From: Oscillospiraceae bacterium
GTDB taxonomy: Bacteria > Bacillota > Clostridia > Oscillospirales > CAG-272
Assembly (NCBI GenBank): GCA_015064725.1
Contig: SVRQ01000016.1
Coordinates: 1-38,727 of the forward strand
Direction: 5' to 3'
Length of the DNA stretch: 38,727 nucleotides
The stretch's first letter is position 1. Each line of letters starts with the position of its first letter. The notes under the pieces were generated by a model that was not told the DNA's origin, did not search any database, and saw only the letters and a list, made by a program, of their open reading frames with translations. Below, piece by piece: positions 5,983 to 14,574 of this stretch. The translations under genes were made by a program, and so were the position numbers.

Positions 5983-8133
5983 ATGAAAGAAAACAAAAAA
6001 GGAATATATTCTCCCGTCACCTCGCTTTACGGCGTTGGCGCAAAAAGGGCAGAGTCTTTTGCAAAGCTCGGCATAGAAAACGTAGGGGAGCTGGTCTATC
6101 ATTTTCCCCGTGCTTACGAAAACCGAGGAAACGTAAAAACGCTTGCGCAAGCAGAGGACGGCGAGCTTTGCTCTTTTATCCTTTGCGTTGCCGCCCCCGC
6201 CAAGACTGCGATGATACGCAAAGGAATGACGCTTACAAAGCTTTCCGCGGTCGATGAAACGGGAAAGTGCAATATCACGTTTTTCAATCAGCCGTATGTG
6301 CGCGACGTACTTGTACAAGGGGCGTATTTTCGCTTTTACGGAAGAATAAGCAAAACGGGGAAAACGGCAAGTCTTTCTTCGCCTGCCTTTGAACCCGTTG
6401 TGCCGCACAAACAGTTGCGGCCGCTTGTTCCTATATATCCGCTTTCGGCGGGGCTTTCGCAAAAGTTTATGTCGGGTGCGGTGAGAGAGGCGCTCTCCGC
6501 CGCGCTTTCGGGAGAGAATGCCGTAACCGAGCATCTTTCTCATGAAATAAGAGAAAAATATTCGCTTGCCGCGCTTCCTTTTGCGCTTCGTGCAATTCAC
6601 GAGCCGCAAAGCTTTGAGGAGGCGGAAAAGGCGCGCAGAAGGCTTGCTTTCGACGAGATGTATCTTTTTGCCCTCGGTATGCTGCGCGAGGGCAAAAAAG
6701 ACAAAACAAAAAGCAGTTATGCTTTTCCCACGCCGGACAGAGAAAAGTTTTTGTCTTATCTTCCTTATGCGCCGACGGGCGCACAGGTGCGTACCTTTGA
6801 CGAGATGGAAGCGGATATGACGTGCGGTGTGCGTATGCACAGGCTGCTTACGGGTGACGTCGGCTCTGGCAAGACGCTGTGCGCACAGTACGCTGTATAT
6901 ACCGCCGTTTGCGGCGGAGCGCAGGCGGCTATAATGGCGCCGACGGAAATTTTGGCGCGTCAGCATTATGAATCGTTTGCCCCTATGTTTGAAAAGATGG
7001 GCTTTCGCGTACAGCTTCTTATCGGAGCTATGACAGCCGCGCAAAAGCGCAAGGCGTGCGAAGGCTTGCGCTTTGGACTGATCGATATCGTTATCGGAAC
7101 GCACGCGCTTATAGAGGACACAGTTGAGTTCCTTAGGCTTGGGCTTGTTATAATCGACGAACAGCACCGTTTCGGCGCAGCCCAGCGTGCGCGCCTCTGT
7201 GAAAAGAGCAAGGATTGCCATATGCTTTCTATGAGCGCAACGCCGATACCGCGCACGCTCGCTTTCGTGCTTTACGGAGATTATGATCTTTCCACGCTTG
7301 ACGAAATGCCTCCCGGAAGAAAGACGGTGGACACCTTTGCCGTAAATGAGTCTTACCGAGAACGCCTGTATGCCTTTATCCGCAAAAACGTGGAAGCGGG
7401 CGGGCAGGTATATATCGTTTGCCCCTCCGTTGAGGAACAAAAAGAAGTGCTGGAAGGCGAGAACGGAGAAAAGGTAGAGCTTTCTGAGCTTTTCAGCTTT
7501 GATATGGATGCGTATGAGGAAAAGCCTAAACTTTTTGCCGCTGTGGATTATGCAAAAGAGCTTTCCGAAAATATTTTCCCGGATATTCCCGTTGGATTCG
7601 TTCACGGAAAGCTTAAAAGCGCGCAAAAGGAAAAGGTTATGTCCGCGTTCTGCAATGGGGAGATAAAGATCCTCGTTTCCACAACGGTTATCGAGGTCGG
7701 TGTAAACGTGCCGTCCGCCACTCTTATGATAGTGGAGAACGCGGAGATGTTCGGACTTTCGGCACTGCATCAGCTTCGCGGACGTGTCGGGCGCGGAGAT
7801 AAGCAGTCATACTGCGTGCTCGTTTCGGGCAGCAAGAGCGAACGCGCCGCGGCAAGATTAAAAATACTCAAAGACCACCACGACGGCTATAAGATAGCGG
7901 AGCTTGATCTTGCTATGCGCGGCCCCGGCGATTTTATCGCGGAGCGCGGAGGATATGTAAGGCAGAGCGGCGAGGCAAGTTTTCGCCTTGCCTCTCTTTC
8001 GGGCGATACAAAGCTTCTTTACGATGCGTTTGATGCGGCAAAGGCGACTCTTGCATACGACGCAGAGCTTGCAAGACCCGAAAACGCGCCGCTGCTTTCG
8101 CATCTTGAATTTATGCAAAAAAATAACGAATAA
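5983..8133 (+). CDS. recG: ATP-dependent DNA helicase RecG
   Basis: A superfamily 2 double-stranded DNA translocase that reverses stalled forks and processes Holliday junctions. At 716 residues it is slightly longer than typical RecG. The N-terminal wedge/OB domain (about 10-170) includes LYGVGAKRAESFAKLGIENV. The helicase core starts near 250 with the Q-like motif and Walker A LLTGDVGSGKTLCAQ (about 291-305). APTEILARQHYESF, the DEQH-type box VIIDEQHRFG (about 388), SATPIPRTLA, and the C-terminal helicase motifs VSTTVIEVGVNVP and HQLRGRVGRG follow. The last is the RecG/RecQ-like arginine-finger region. The start is well supported by its own promoter and AAAGGAGC. It is a single-gene unit closed by the terminator at 8133-8169. 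Confidence 0.98.
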   Translation: MKENKKGIYSPVTSLYGVGAKRAESFAKLGIENVGELVYHFPRAYENRGNVKTLAQAEDGELCSFILCVAAPAKTAMIRKGMTLTKLSAVDETGKCNITFFNQPYVRDVLVQGAYFRFYGRISKTGKTASLSSPAFEPVVPHKQLRPLVPIYPLSAGLSQKFMSGAVREALSAALSGENAVTEHLSHEIREKYSLAALPFALRAIHEPQSFEEAEKARRRLAFDEMYLFALGMLREGKKDKTKSSYAFPTPDREKFLSYLPYAPTGAQVRTFDEMEADMTCGVRMHRLLTGDVGSGKTLCAQYAVYTAVCGGAQAAIMAPTEILARQHYESFAPMFEKMGFRVQLLIGAMTAAQKRKACEGLRFGLIDIVIGTHALIEDTVEFLRLGLVIIDEQHRFGAAQRARLCEKSKDCHMLSMSATPIPRTLAFVLYGDYDLSTLDEMPPGRKTVDTFAVNESYRERLYAFIRKNVEAGGQVYIVCPSVEEQKEVLEGENGEKVELSELFSFDMDAYEEKPKLFAAVDYAKELSENIFPDIPVGFVHGKLKSAQKEKVMSAFCNGEIKILVSTTVIEVGVNVPSATLMIVENAEMFGLSALHQLRGRVGRGDKQSYCVLVSGSKSERAAARLKILKDHHDGYKIAELDLAMRGPGDFIAERGGYVRQSGEASFRLASLSGDTKLLYDAFDAAKATLAYDAELARPENAPLLSHLEFMQKNNE

Positions 8134-8169
8134 ACAAAAAAACTCTCTTACGAGAGTTTTTTTGTTTAT
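8133..8169. terminator. Bidirectional terminator between recG and the mgsA-like gene
   Basis: AAAAAAACTCTC-TTAC-GAGAGTTTTTTT is a short GC stem extended by long A/T arms. It sits between two convergent genes that stop at 8133 (plus) and 8175 (minus) and can serve both. Confidence 0.88.
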
Positions 8170-8174
8170 TACCG

Positions 8175-8603
8175 TTAAGAATGTTTTCTGTTGTAATCCG
8201 AGTTGGGGTTGACAAATTCGCGCCAATCGATATCGCCCCTGTCAAGAGCCGTTACAATGACTTCTGCCGTGCCGACGTTCGTGGCAACGGGGACGTTGTT
8301 AAGGTCGCAAGCGCGAATGAGCGTGTCATCATCAAGCGCATGCTCCATATCTTTTGCGCGACTGTCGCGGAAATAGATGAGAACGTCTATTTCGTTGAAG
8401 GAGATGCGGCTTGTGAGCTGCTGCATACCTCCCTGTCCGCCGGGAAGGAGCTGTTCGATATGAAGACCTGTTGCTTCGTAGATCATAGAGCCCGTGGACT
8501 TTGTGGCGCAGAGCTTATGTTTTGCAAGCACACCGCAGTATGCAATGCAAAACTGGACCATAAGTTCCTTTTTAGAGTCATTTGCGAGCAATGCTATTTC
8601 CAT
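8175..8603 (-). CDS. Methylglyoxal synthase-like protein with altered active site
   Basis: The 142-residue protein has the fold and length of methylglyoxal synthase, which converts dihydroxyacetone phosphate to methylglyoxal: MEIALLANDSKKELMVQF, EATGLHIEQL, NNVPVATNVGTAEVIV and the end DRGDIDWREFV. The catalytic surroundings differ, however. The usual GGDQQ, whose aspartate is Asp71 in the E. coli enzyme, reads GGMQQ here. The phosphate-binding ATGTTG reads ATKSTG, the SGP loop reads PGG, and the N-terminal AHD reads AND. The His-x-x-Asp pair (E. coli His98/Asp101) can be aligned to HALD if one residue is inserted. It follows a MinD gene by 24 bases with AAGGAGTACAAAT-ATG, an order known for clostridial minD-minE-mgsA regions. 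It may be a non-canonical enzyme or a ligand-binding relative, so I give no symbol. Confidence 0.85.
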   Translation of the reverse strand: MEIALLANDSKKELMVQFCIAYCGVLAKHKLCATKSTGSMIYEATGLHIEQLLPGGQGGMQQLTSRISFNEIDVLIYFRDSRAKDMEHALDDDTLIRACDLNNVPVATNVGTAEVIVTALDRGDIDWREFVNPNSDYNRKHS

Positions 8604-8627
8604 ATTTGTACTCCTTATCAGATTTTT

Positions 8628-9413
8628 TTATTTGAGCCTTTTAAGGCGCTTGATATTGTGGAAAAGCGGGCGGTTTATGCCGACCGTTCTGTATGCGAGG
8701 TTTTCAAAAGCGTTCGTTACGTTGGTACTGAGTATTTCGTCAACCAACTTTCCCGCATCTCCCGCATAGATAAGCTCCGCATCGTACGGAACGACACCGA
8801 TAAGCTTTACGGAGGTTTCGTCTATTACGGAAACGATCTCCTCCTTTGCGCGTTTGACGGATCTGCCGGGCAGCTTGTTTATTATAAGTCTTTCGCGGCG
8901 CACACCCTTGCTTTCAAGGAATACCGCCGTGCGTTCTGCCGCACGGATAGCGGCGCGCGAAGGAGCTACGATTATATAAGCGATATCCGCAACACTTGCG
9001 GCAAACATAAGCGGTTCGCCCACGCCGCCGGGCGTGTCTATGAAAACGTAATCGTAATTGCCGGATCTGACGTAAGTGTCAACGGCGCGCTTAAATGCGC
9101 TTTTATTCATATTATTGCTGAAGTTATACGGTGCGGCAATAAAATGAAGATTGGGTGTACGTTTGTCTTTGACGATAGCTTCTTCGGGAGAGATCCTTCC
9201 CAAAACAACATCGCCGATATCATAAACGGATTCGTCTGTAAGACCGAGGATTATATCAAGGCATCTGTTGCCGAAGTCGCAGTCTATAAGAAGCACTTTT
9301 TTTCCAAGCTCTGCAAGCGCCATTGCAAGATTTGCACAAACGGTGGATTTTCCGACGCCGCCTTTGCAGGACGTAAAAAGTATAACGTGTGTTCCGAGGG
9401 ATGTTTCGGACAA
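8628..9413 (-). CDS. minD: MinD/ParA-family septum-site ATPase
   Basis: A deviant Walker A ATPase of the MinD type (261 residues from the chosen start). It would bind the membrane in its ATP form and take part in division-site placement. The deviant P-loop CKGGVGKSTVCANLA lies at about residues 15-29, the Walker A' segment VLLIDCDFGNRCLDIILGL at about 41-59, and Walker B YVFIDTPGGVGEPL at about 121-134. The C-terminal tail LFHNIKRLKRLK is basic and amphipathic, as expected of a MinD membrane-targeting sequence. I place the start at a TTG (9413) because GGGAGGT sits seven bases upstream; the ATG further out (9482) would begin inside the promoter. MinC and MinE are absent next to it, so an MRP/ParA-like role other than septum placement remains possible. 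Confidence 0.88.
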   Translation of the reverse strand: MSETSLGTHVILFTSCKGGVGKSTVCANLAMALAELGKKVLLIDCDFGNRCLDIILGLTDESVYDIGDVVLGRISPEEAIVKDKRTPNLHFIAAPYNFSNNMNKSAFKRAVDTYVRSGNYDYVFIDTPGGVGEPLMFAASVADIAYIIVAPSRAAIRAAERTAVFLESKGVRRERLIINKLPGRSVKRAKEEIVSVIDETSVKLIGVVPYDAELIYAGDAGKLVDEILSTNVTNAFENLAYRTVGINRPLFHNIKRLKRLK

Positions 9414-9453
9414 TGTATTCACCTCCCAGTAGTAAAACCAAAATTCCAATTTA

Positions 9454-9482
9454 AGGGTATCATATTTTTTGAAAAAAGTCAA
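9454..9482 (-). promoter_or_regulatory. Candidate promoter of the minD-mgsA-like pair
   Basis: On the minus strand TTGACT (9477-9482) is followed after 17 bases by TACCCT (9454-9459), a weak -10. The leader to the TTG start at 9413 carries GGGAGGT at 9421-9427. Confidence 0.45.
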
Positions 9483-9606
9483 TATTTAAGTTGGAGATAG
9501 TGTTGTTTATCTGTCAATTTTGTCGAAAAAAGCAAAAAGTCGTTTTTTATATAGATGAAACGCATAAATAGAGAACGAACATCGGACGTGCGCTGCTTGC
9601 GTTTTA

Positions 9607-10788
9607 TCAATCCAAGCCTGTTACAACGATCGTTTCGAGCGTTGCGAACGCTTCTTCAACAAGAGCGTCAACATCGAGCTTCTCTTCCTGTGCGACTACT
9701 TTATCAAGCTCGGGGCGCGTTTTGGGATGACGGGGAGTGAATACCGTGCAGCAATCCTCATAGGGGAGAATGGACGTTTCAAATGTATCTATTTCGCGCG
9801 CGATCTTGATGATATCTTCTTTATCGTTGCCGATGAGGGGACGGAAAACGGGTATCTCGGAGATGATGTCCGTTACAACGAGAGCCTGCATAGTCTGGCT
9901 TGCGACCTGACCGATGCTTTCGCCCGTGATAACGGCATCGCAGTAAAACTTCTTTGCGACCTTCATTGCGAGACGCATCATAAAGCGGCGCAGGATGAGT
10001 GTGAAGTAATCCTCCTCGATGGTATCGCGCATGACCTCCTGGATGTGTGTAAGGGAGATAACGTGGACGTTCATCTCTCCGGAGTAGGAGGCAACCTTGT
10101 TTGCAAGGTCAAGTACCTTTTCCTTTGCGCGCTCGCTCGTATAGGGAAAGCTTTCAAAATGAAGGGATTCTATCTTAACGCCGCGTTTTGCCATCTGATA
10201 GCCTGCAACGGGGCTGTCTATACCGCCGGAAAGAAGGAGAAGACCCTTGCCGTTGGAGCCCTGCGGCATACCTCCAATGGCACGTTCCTGACCTGCGCAT
10301 ATGTAAGCCGCATAGTCGCGTATCTCAACGCGTACGCAGACCTCGGGCGTGTGAACGTCAACTTTTTTTCTACCGTGGCACGCTTCGAGTATCGCGCCGC
10401 CGACGAGCTTGCATATTTCGGGGGATTCAAGAGGGAATTTCTTATCGGAGCGTTTTGCCTCCACCTTAAAGGTCTTGGCATCCTCTATATACGGCATAAA
10501 TTCCGTACCGACTGCAAAGAGGATGGCGTCCATATCCTTGGGGACCTCAAGAGCCATCTGCACCGCGGAAACACCGAAGGTGTTTTTCGCTGCACGGTAT
10601 GCAAAGTCCATATCGCAGGAGTCCTCAAGAGGCTCTATATATACCGTGCTCTGCGCGGAGTATATCTTGAATTTTCCGAAGTTACGGAGTCTTCTTTTAA
10701 GCTCTACTTTAAGGAGCTTTTCAAAGTAAGCGCGGTTCGCACCCTTGAGCGCGATCTCGCCGAATTTACAAAGAATTATTTTTTTCAT
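9607..10788 (-). CDS. thiI: tRNA 4-thiouridine sulfurtransferase ThiI
   Basis: Activates U8 of tRNA with ATP and inserts sulfur to make 4-thiouridine; in some bacteria it also supplies ThiS for thiamine. The 393 residues comprise an N-terminal ferredoxin-like and THUMP region (about 1-165, KIILCKFGEIALKGANRAYF) and a PP-loop pyrophosphatase domain with GLLLLSGGIDSPVAGYQMAK (about 180-199) and YCDAVITGESIGQVASQT. The rhodanese domain of the E. coli enzyme is absent, as in Bacillus, where a dedicated cysteine desulfurase hands over sulfur directly. The ATG at 10788 has GAAAGGAACG upstream; the GC-rich extension to 10830 has no binding site. It appears to be transcribed alone, although a cysteine desulfurase and mnmA lie elsewhere in the window. 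Confidence 0.96.
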   Translation of the reverse strand: MKKIILCKFGEIALKGANRAYFEKLLKVELKRRLRNFGKFKIYSAQSTVYIEPLEDSCDMDFAYRAAKNTFGVSAVQMALEVPKDMDAILFAVGTEFMPYIEDAKTFKVEAKRSDKKFPLESPEICKLVGGAILEACHGRKKVDVHTPEVCVRVEIRDYAAYICAGQERAIGGMPQGSNGKGLLLLSGGIDSPVAGYQMAKRGVKIESLHFESFPYTSERAKEKVLDLANKVASYSGEMNVHVISLTHIQEVMRDTIEEDYFTLILRRFMMRLAMKVAKKFYCDAVITGESIGQVASQTMQALVVTDIISEIPVFRPLIGNDKEDIIKIAREIDTFETSILPYEDCCTVFTPRHPKTRPELDKVVAQEEKLDVDALVEEAFATLETIVVTGLD

Positions 10789-10856
10789 AGCGTTCCTTTC
10801 AGGTGCGGCTTTTTTTCGACGAAAAATCAAAAAAAGGTTTGATTTGCGAAAAACTA

Positions 10857-10885
10857 TTGGATTTATCGAATAAATGTGTTATTAT
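10857..10885 (+). promoter_or_regulatory. Promoter of the zapA to mnmA gene run
   Basis: TTGGAT (10857-10862) and TATTAT (10880-10885) are spaced 17 bases, starting a transcript near 10892 with a leader of about 100 bases before zapA. The following seven genes have no clear internal terminator, so this may be the main promoter of the whole run. Confidence 0.55.
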
Positions 10886-10991
10886 ATTTATAGCGTGGAC
10901 ATAAAGCCGCAGTATTATATTTTAATTATATCTTTTTAAGCAATCAAATTCAATGCTTTTTACAAAAATTTATTTATACGGAGTGTAAACT

Positions 10992-11237
10992 ATGGAAAAG
11001 AACAAAAGAAAAGTATCTCTTAATATAGCAGGAAATAAAATTTCCCTTGTGACCGACGAAAGCCCCGAATACGTTGAAAAGCTCGGCGCGCTCGTTTCAC
11101 AGAGAGTGAACACGCTTGCGCTTTCCGGAAGCGGCATTTCCAAAATGGATGCGGCTCTCGTTTATGCGCTCGATCTTCTTGATGAAAACTTCAAGCTGAA
11201 GATGGCTCTTGCCGAAGCAAAGAAAAATAATGGCTGA
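10992..11237 (+). CDS. zapA: Cell division protein ZapA
   Basis: A small (81 residues) FtsZ-associated protein that bundles protofilaments at the division ring. The N-terminal KVSLNIAGNKISLVTDESPE is the typical ZapA globular head, followed by an alpha-helical, coiled-coil forming C-terminal half (about 30-78, KLGALVSQRVNTLALSGSGI then DAALVYALDLLDENFKLK). A GGAG site precedes the ATG. Its stop codon overlaps the start of the U32-family gene by eight bases; zapA next to a U32 peptidase-family gene is a well-known Firmicutes arrangement and supports the call. Confidence 0.92.
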   Translation: MEKNKRKVSLNIAGNKISLVTDESPEYVEKLGALVSQRVNTLALSGSGISKMDAALVYALDLLDENFKLKMALAEAKKNNG

Positions 11238-13287
11238 CGTTAAGCTTCCCGAACTTCTTGCGCCTGCGGGCTCGCTGCGCTCTCTTGAGGCCGCTGTAGC
11301 GGCAGGTGCGGACGCGGTATATTTCGGCGCAAAAAGCTTTAACGCGCGTGCCGGCGCGGATAATTTTTCCGATGACGAGATAGTAAGCGCGATAAAGTAC
11401 CTTAAAACGCTTGGCGTAAAATCGAATATAACAATGAACACCCAACTTTACGAGGGTGAACTTTTTGATGCCCTGCGCTCGGCAGAGCTTGTACTGAATG
11501 CCGGCGCTGATGCGATAATCACGGCGGACTTGGGACTTGCTTCTCTTATAAAACGCTATTTTCCCGAAGCACAGCTTCACGCAAGCACGCAGGTCTGCGG
11601 AGAAAATACGGAAAACGCAAAGATGCTTGAAAGTTTCGGCTTTTCCCGTATGGTCGCGGCAAGAGAGATAGACCTTCAAAGCCTTCGCAAGCTTTGCGAA
11701 GGCTCTCCTATCGAAACGGAGATATTCGTTCACGGCGCACTCTGCGTGAGTCATTCGGGAGCGTGCCTTATGAGCTCCGTTATCGGCGGAAGAAGCGGTA
11801 ACAGGGGAGAGTGCGCTCAACCCTGCAGGCTTCCTTATAAATGCCGCGGCTGCGAATATCCGCTTTCGCTCAAAGATCTTGCGCTTGCTTCTCATATAGA
11901 GGATATCCTCCCGTTGGGAATAGCTTCGCTCAAGGTAGAGGGAAGACTTAAAAGCCCGGAGTACGTTTACGGTGTTATCTCCGTTTATCGAAGGCTCCTT
12001 GATGAGGGCAGAAATGCGGCGAAGGAGGAAATGGAATATCTTGCCTCGCTCTTCTCCCGTTCCGGATTTACGAACGGTTATTTTGAGGAGAAAATATCGC
12101 GTTCTATGCTCGGCGTGAGGACGGAAGAAAACAAATCTGCCTCCCGCGCGGCACAGGTGGATGTGAAATACGGCAAAAAGCTTCCCGTAAGGATGCACGC
12201 ACGTCTTTTTTCGGGAGAGCCGATAAAGCTTTCGGGCACCGTTATGCGCGGAGAAGAAGCTTTTTCTGCCGAGGTGTCGGGGGCTGTAGCAGAGGAAGCG
12301 CGTACAAGCCCCGTGAGTGCTGACAGAGTAAGAGAAAATCTTTTGAAGCTCGGCACAACGGTATTTGAAGCCAAGGCATCGGACGTTACCGTTGATACAG
12401 GTGAAAATGTGATGATACCTATGTCTGCGGTAAATGCCGTGCGCCGAGAGCTTTGCGAAAAACTTACCTCTTTGCTGGATGGCAAAAAAGAAGAAAAACA
12501 TCCTATTTATAATAAGGACAAATTTCCGTTTCTCCGTTCGGACAGAAAGAGCGCGTATTTTGTTTATGCTTCAAGTGTAACGCAAAAGGCTCTTGCATAT
12601 TTTGACGATATATTCGTGCCGATGGACGAATACGTTTCGACTGATATTTCAAAGCAGAAAAACGTCGGTGTGGCAATACAGCCGGTTGCGTTCGACAAGG
12701 AGCTTGCGGCGGTGCGCGAAAAACTGAAAAAATGCGCTTCTCTCGGATGTAAAAAAGCACTTATTACAAATCTTTGGCAGGTCGATATGGCAAAAAGCCT
12801 TGGTGTGGAGCTTCACGGCGATATGCGTCTTAACGTGTGGAATCCGTATTCTGCTTCGGTCTATGAAAACCTCGGATTCAAATCCGTCATTATCTCTCCG
12901 GAGGTCTTTTCAAGCAAGGCTTCACGCCTTGGCGCGGGTATTGCAAGAGGTGTTATCGCTTACGGCAAAATTCCCGTTATGACGCTTGAAAAGTGCATAA
13001 TAAGGGATATGAACGGAATTTCTCTGCCGCGTGAAAAATGTACGTTTTGCGACGGAAAGAAATTCTCTTATCTTAAAGACAGGACGGACACGGTATTCCC
13101 GATCGCACGCGAAGCGGGACACAGAAACGTTATTTTTAACAGCGTGCCGATATATATGCTCGATAAGGATAGCGCAGGGCTTTTCTCACACTTTGTTTTC
13201 ACGGACGAGAAACCGAACGAGGTGGATACGGTAATTGAATGTGCGAAGAAAAAGAGCGCACCGCGCGGAAAATTCAAAAGGATATAA
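11230..13287 (+). CDS. U32 peptidase-family protein (RlhA/PrtC-like)
   Basis: A 685-residue member of the U32 family. Characterised relatives (E. coli RlhA, TrhP) are rRNA or tRNA hydroxylation factors, despite the historical name collagenase-like peptidase. The N-terminal barrel begins PELLAPAGSLRSLEAAVAAG (residues 6-25). The U32 signature, with FVHGALCVSHSGACLMSS and GRSGNRGECAQPCRLPY, lies at about 165-200 and supplies conserved cysteines thought to hold an iron-sulfur cluster. A long middle part (about 290-430) matches what I know as the DUF3656 region of RlhA-like proteins, and a C-terminal barrel-like part carries EKCIIRDMNG and CTFCDGKKF. I start at ATG 11230, inside the end of zapA, implying coupled translation. 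An upstream in-frame TTG (11209) is less likely. RlhA-type rRNA C2501 hydroxylation is inferred from length and domains. Confidence 0.9.
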   Translation: MADVKLPELLAPAGSLRSLEAAVAAGADAVYFGAKSFNARAGADNFSDDEIVSAIKYLKTLGVKSNITMNTQLYEGELFDALRSAELVLNAGADAIITADLGLASLIKRYFPEAQLHASTQVCGENTENAKMLESFGFSRMVAAREIDLQSLRKLCEGSPIETEIFVHGALCVSHSGACLMSSVIGGRSGNRGECAQPCRLPYKCRGCEYPLSLKDLALASHIEDILPLGIASLKVEGRLKSPEYVYGVISVYRRLLDEGRNAAKEEMEYLASLFSRSGFTNGYFEEKISRSMLGVRTEENKSASRAAQVDVKYGKKLPVRMHARLFSGEPIKLSGTVMRGEEAFSAEVSGAVAEEARTSPVSADRVRENLLKLGTTVFEAKASDVTVDTGENVMIPMSAVNAVRRELCEKLTSLLDGKKEEKHPIYNKDKFPFLRSDRKSAYFVYASSVTQKALAYFDDIFVPMDEYVSTDISKQKNVGVAIQPVAFDKELAAVREKLKKCASLGCKKALITNLWQVDMAKSLGVELHGDMRLNVWNPYSASVYENLGFKSVIISPEVFSSKASRLGAGIARGVIAYGKIPVMTLEKCIIRDMNGISLPREKCTFCDGKKFSYLKDRTDTVFPIAREAGHRNVIFNSVPIYMLDKDSAGLFSHFVFTDEKPNEVDTVIECAKKKSAPRGKFKRI

Positions 13288-13305
13288 TATTATTAAGGTA
13301 GATAT

Positions 13306-13917
13306 ATGATAGAGAAAATTATACTTGCCTCTTCCTCTCCCAGAAGAAAGGAGATCTTGCAGATGCTGAAGATCCCGTTTGAGGTGATCCCCTCCGATGC
13401 GGACGAGGATATTGAAACGGAGCTTGATGCAGGAGAATACGTTTGCTTTCTTTCGCACAGAAAGGGAGAGGATGTTGCAAATAAGCTTATCGCGCGCGGA
13501 GCTGACATTTCCAAAACGCTTATAATATCCTGTGATACTATAGTTTGTTATGACGGAATGGTTATAGGTAAGCCACTTGACGACGCGCACGCTCTTCTCA
13601 CTCTTGGCGTTCTTTCGGAGTCTTGGCACAGTGTTTATTCCGGGCTTACTCTGCGATTGGGCACGAAGATATATACGGATTTTGCACGCACGGACGTTAA
13701 ATTCCGAGAGATCTCCGAAAAAGAGATAAAACAGTACGTTGAAACGGGCGAGCCGAGAGGAAAAGCAGGCTCGTACGCTATACAGATGCTCGGCTCCTCC
13801 TTTGCGGAGCGAATAGAGGGAGATTTTTATAACATTGTCGGCTTCCCCGTGGCACTTTTCACAAGGATGCTGAAGGTGTATTTCGGTACGGATATTTTTG
13901 ATATAGCGGAGCTTTGA
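13306..13917 (+). CDS. maf: Maf-family nucleoside triphosphate pyrophosphatase
   Basis: Hydrolyses non-canonical or methylated nucleoside triphosphates (dTTP/UTP-type in Bacillus Maf) to monophosphates, a house-cleaning role, and can affect septum formation when overproduced. The 203-residue protein carries the N-terminal ILASSSPRRKEILQML loop, the SCDTIV metal-binding aspartate (about residue 80) and the C-terminal GEPRGKAGSYAIQ motif. The usual DKAGAYGIQ is slightly varied here. AAGGTAGATAT precedes the ATG. It lies 18 bases after the U32 gene, and its stop is followed directly by the nth start, so it is in the middle of one transcript. Confidence 0.95.
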   Translation: MIEKIILASSSPRRKEILQMLKIPFEVIPSDADEDIETELDAGEYVCFLSHRKGEDVANKLIARGADISKTLIISCDTIVCYDGMVIGKPLDDAHALLTLGVLSESWHSVYSGLTLRLGTKIYTDFARTDVKFREISEKEIKQYVETGEPRGKAGSYAIQMLGSSFAERIEGDFYNIVGFPVALFTRMLKVYFGTDIFDIAEL

Positions 13918-13918
13918 T

Positions 13919-14554
13919 ATGACGGAAAAAGAAAAGAAAAAACGCGCTGCGGACGTTGTTGAGGCGCTGAAAGAAATTTATCCTTCGGCGCTTTGCGCGC
14001 TGGAGTATGAGGGCGACCCATGGCGGCTTCTCGTTATGGGACGTCTTTCCGCGCAGTGTACCGATGCGCGCGTCAACATAGTTTGCCGCGATCTTTTTGC
14101 GCGCTATCCCGACGTTTACGCTATGGCGGCGGCGGAATACGCGGATGTGGAAAAGCTTGTCTTTTCCTGCGGTGTGTATAAAGTAAAGGCGAAAAATCTC
14201 GTTGATTTTTCGCGAATGATAATAGAGGACTTCGGCGGGGAAGTGCCCGATAATATGGAAGATCTTTTGAAGCTTCCCGGAGTTGGGCGTAAGATAGCAA
14301 ATCTCATCTTGGGCGATATATACCATAAGCCTGCGATAGTTGCGGATACGCACTGCATCCGCATTTCGGGCAGGCTCGGTCTTTGCGACAGCAAGGATCC
14401 GCACAAGGTAGAGATAGCGCTGAAAGCACTCATACCCGATGAAGAACAGTCTGATTTTTGCCACAGACTTGTTCTTTTCGGCAGAGAAACGTGCGCGGCA
14501 CGTGCACCTCTTTGCGAAAGCTGCCCATTTAAAGATTTCAACTGTAAAAAATGA
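13919..14554 (+). CDS. nth: Endonuclease III
   Basis: A bifunctional base-excision glycosylase/AP lyase for oxidised pyrimidines. The 211-residue protein matches the family length. The helix-hairpin-helix LLKLPGVGRKIANLILG (about 118-134) contains the catalytic lysine, and the catalytic aspartate sits in VADTHCIR (about 140). The C-terminal [4Fe-4S] cysteines are all present, but the last spacing is Cys-x6-Cys (CPFKDFNC), where E. coli Nth has x5. The ATG begins one base after the maf stop (TGATATG), and its own stop overlaps an ATG upstream of rarA, so translation is coupled. Confidence 0.96.
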   Translation: MTEKEKKKRAADVVEALKEIYPSALCALEYEGDPWRLLVMGRLSAQCTDARVNIVCRDLFARYPDVYAMAAAEYADVEKLVFSCGVYKVKAKNLVDFSRMIIEDFGGEVPDNMEDLLKLPGVGRKIANLILGDIYHKPAIVADTHCIRISGRLGLCDSKDPHKVEIALKALIPDEEQSDFCHRLVLFGRETCAARAPLCESCPFKDFNCKK

Positions 14555-14574
14555 CCGAGAAAGGGAGATATAAA

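Noticed and set aside
5908-7770. 620-codon minus-strand open frame opposite recG
   Set aside because: Low-complexity arginine/phenylalanine-rich translation and overlap with the recG promoter; RecG motifs are all on the plus strand.
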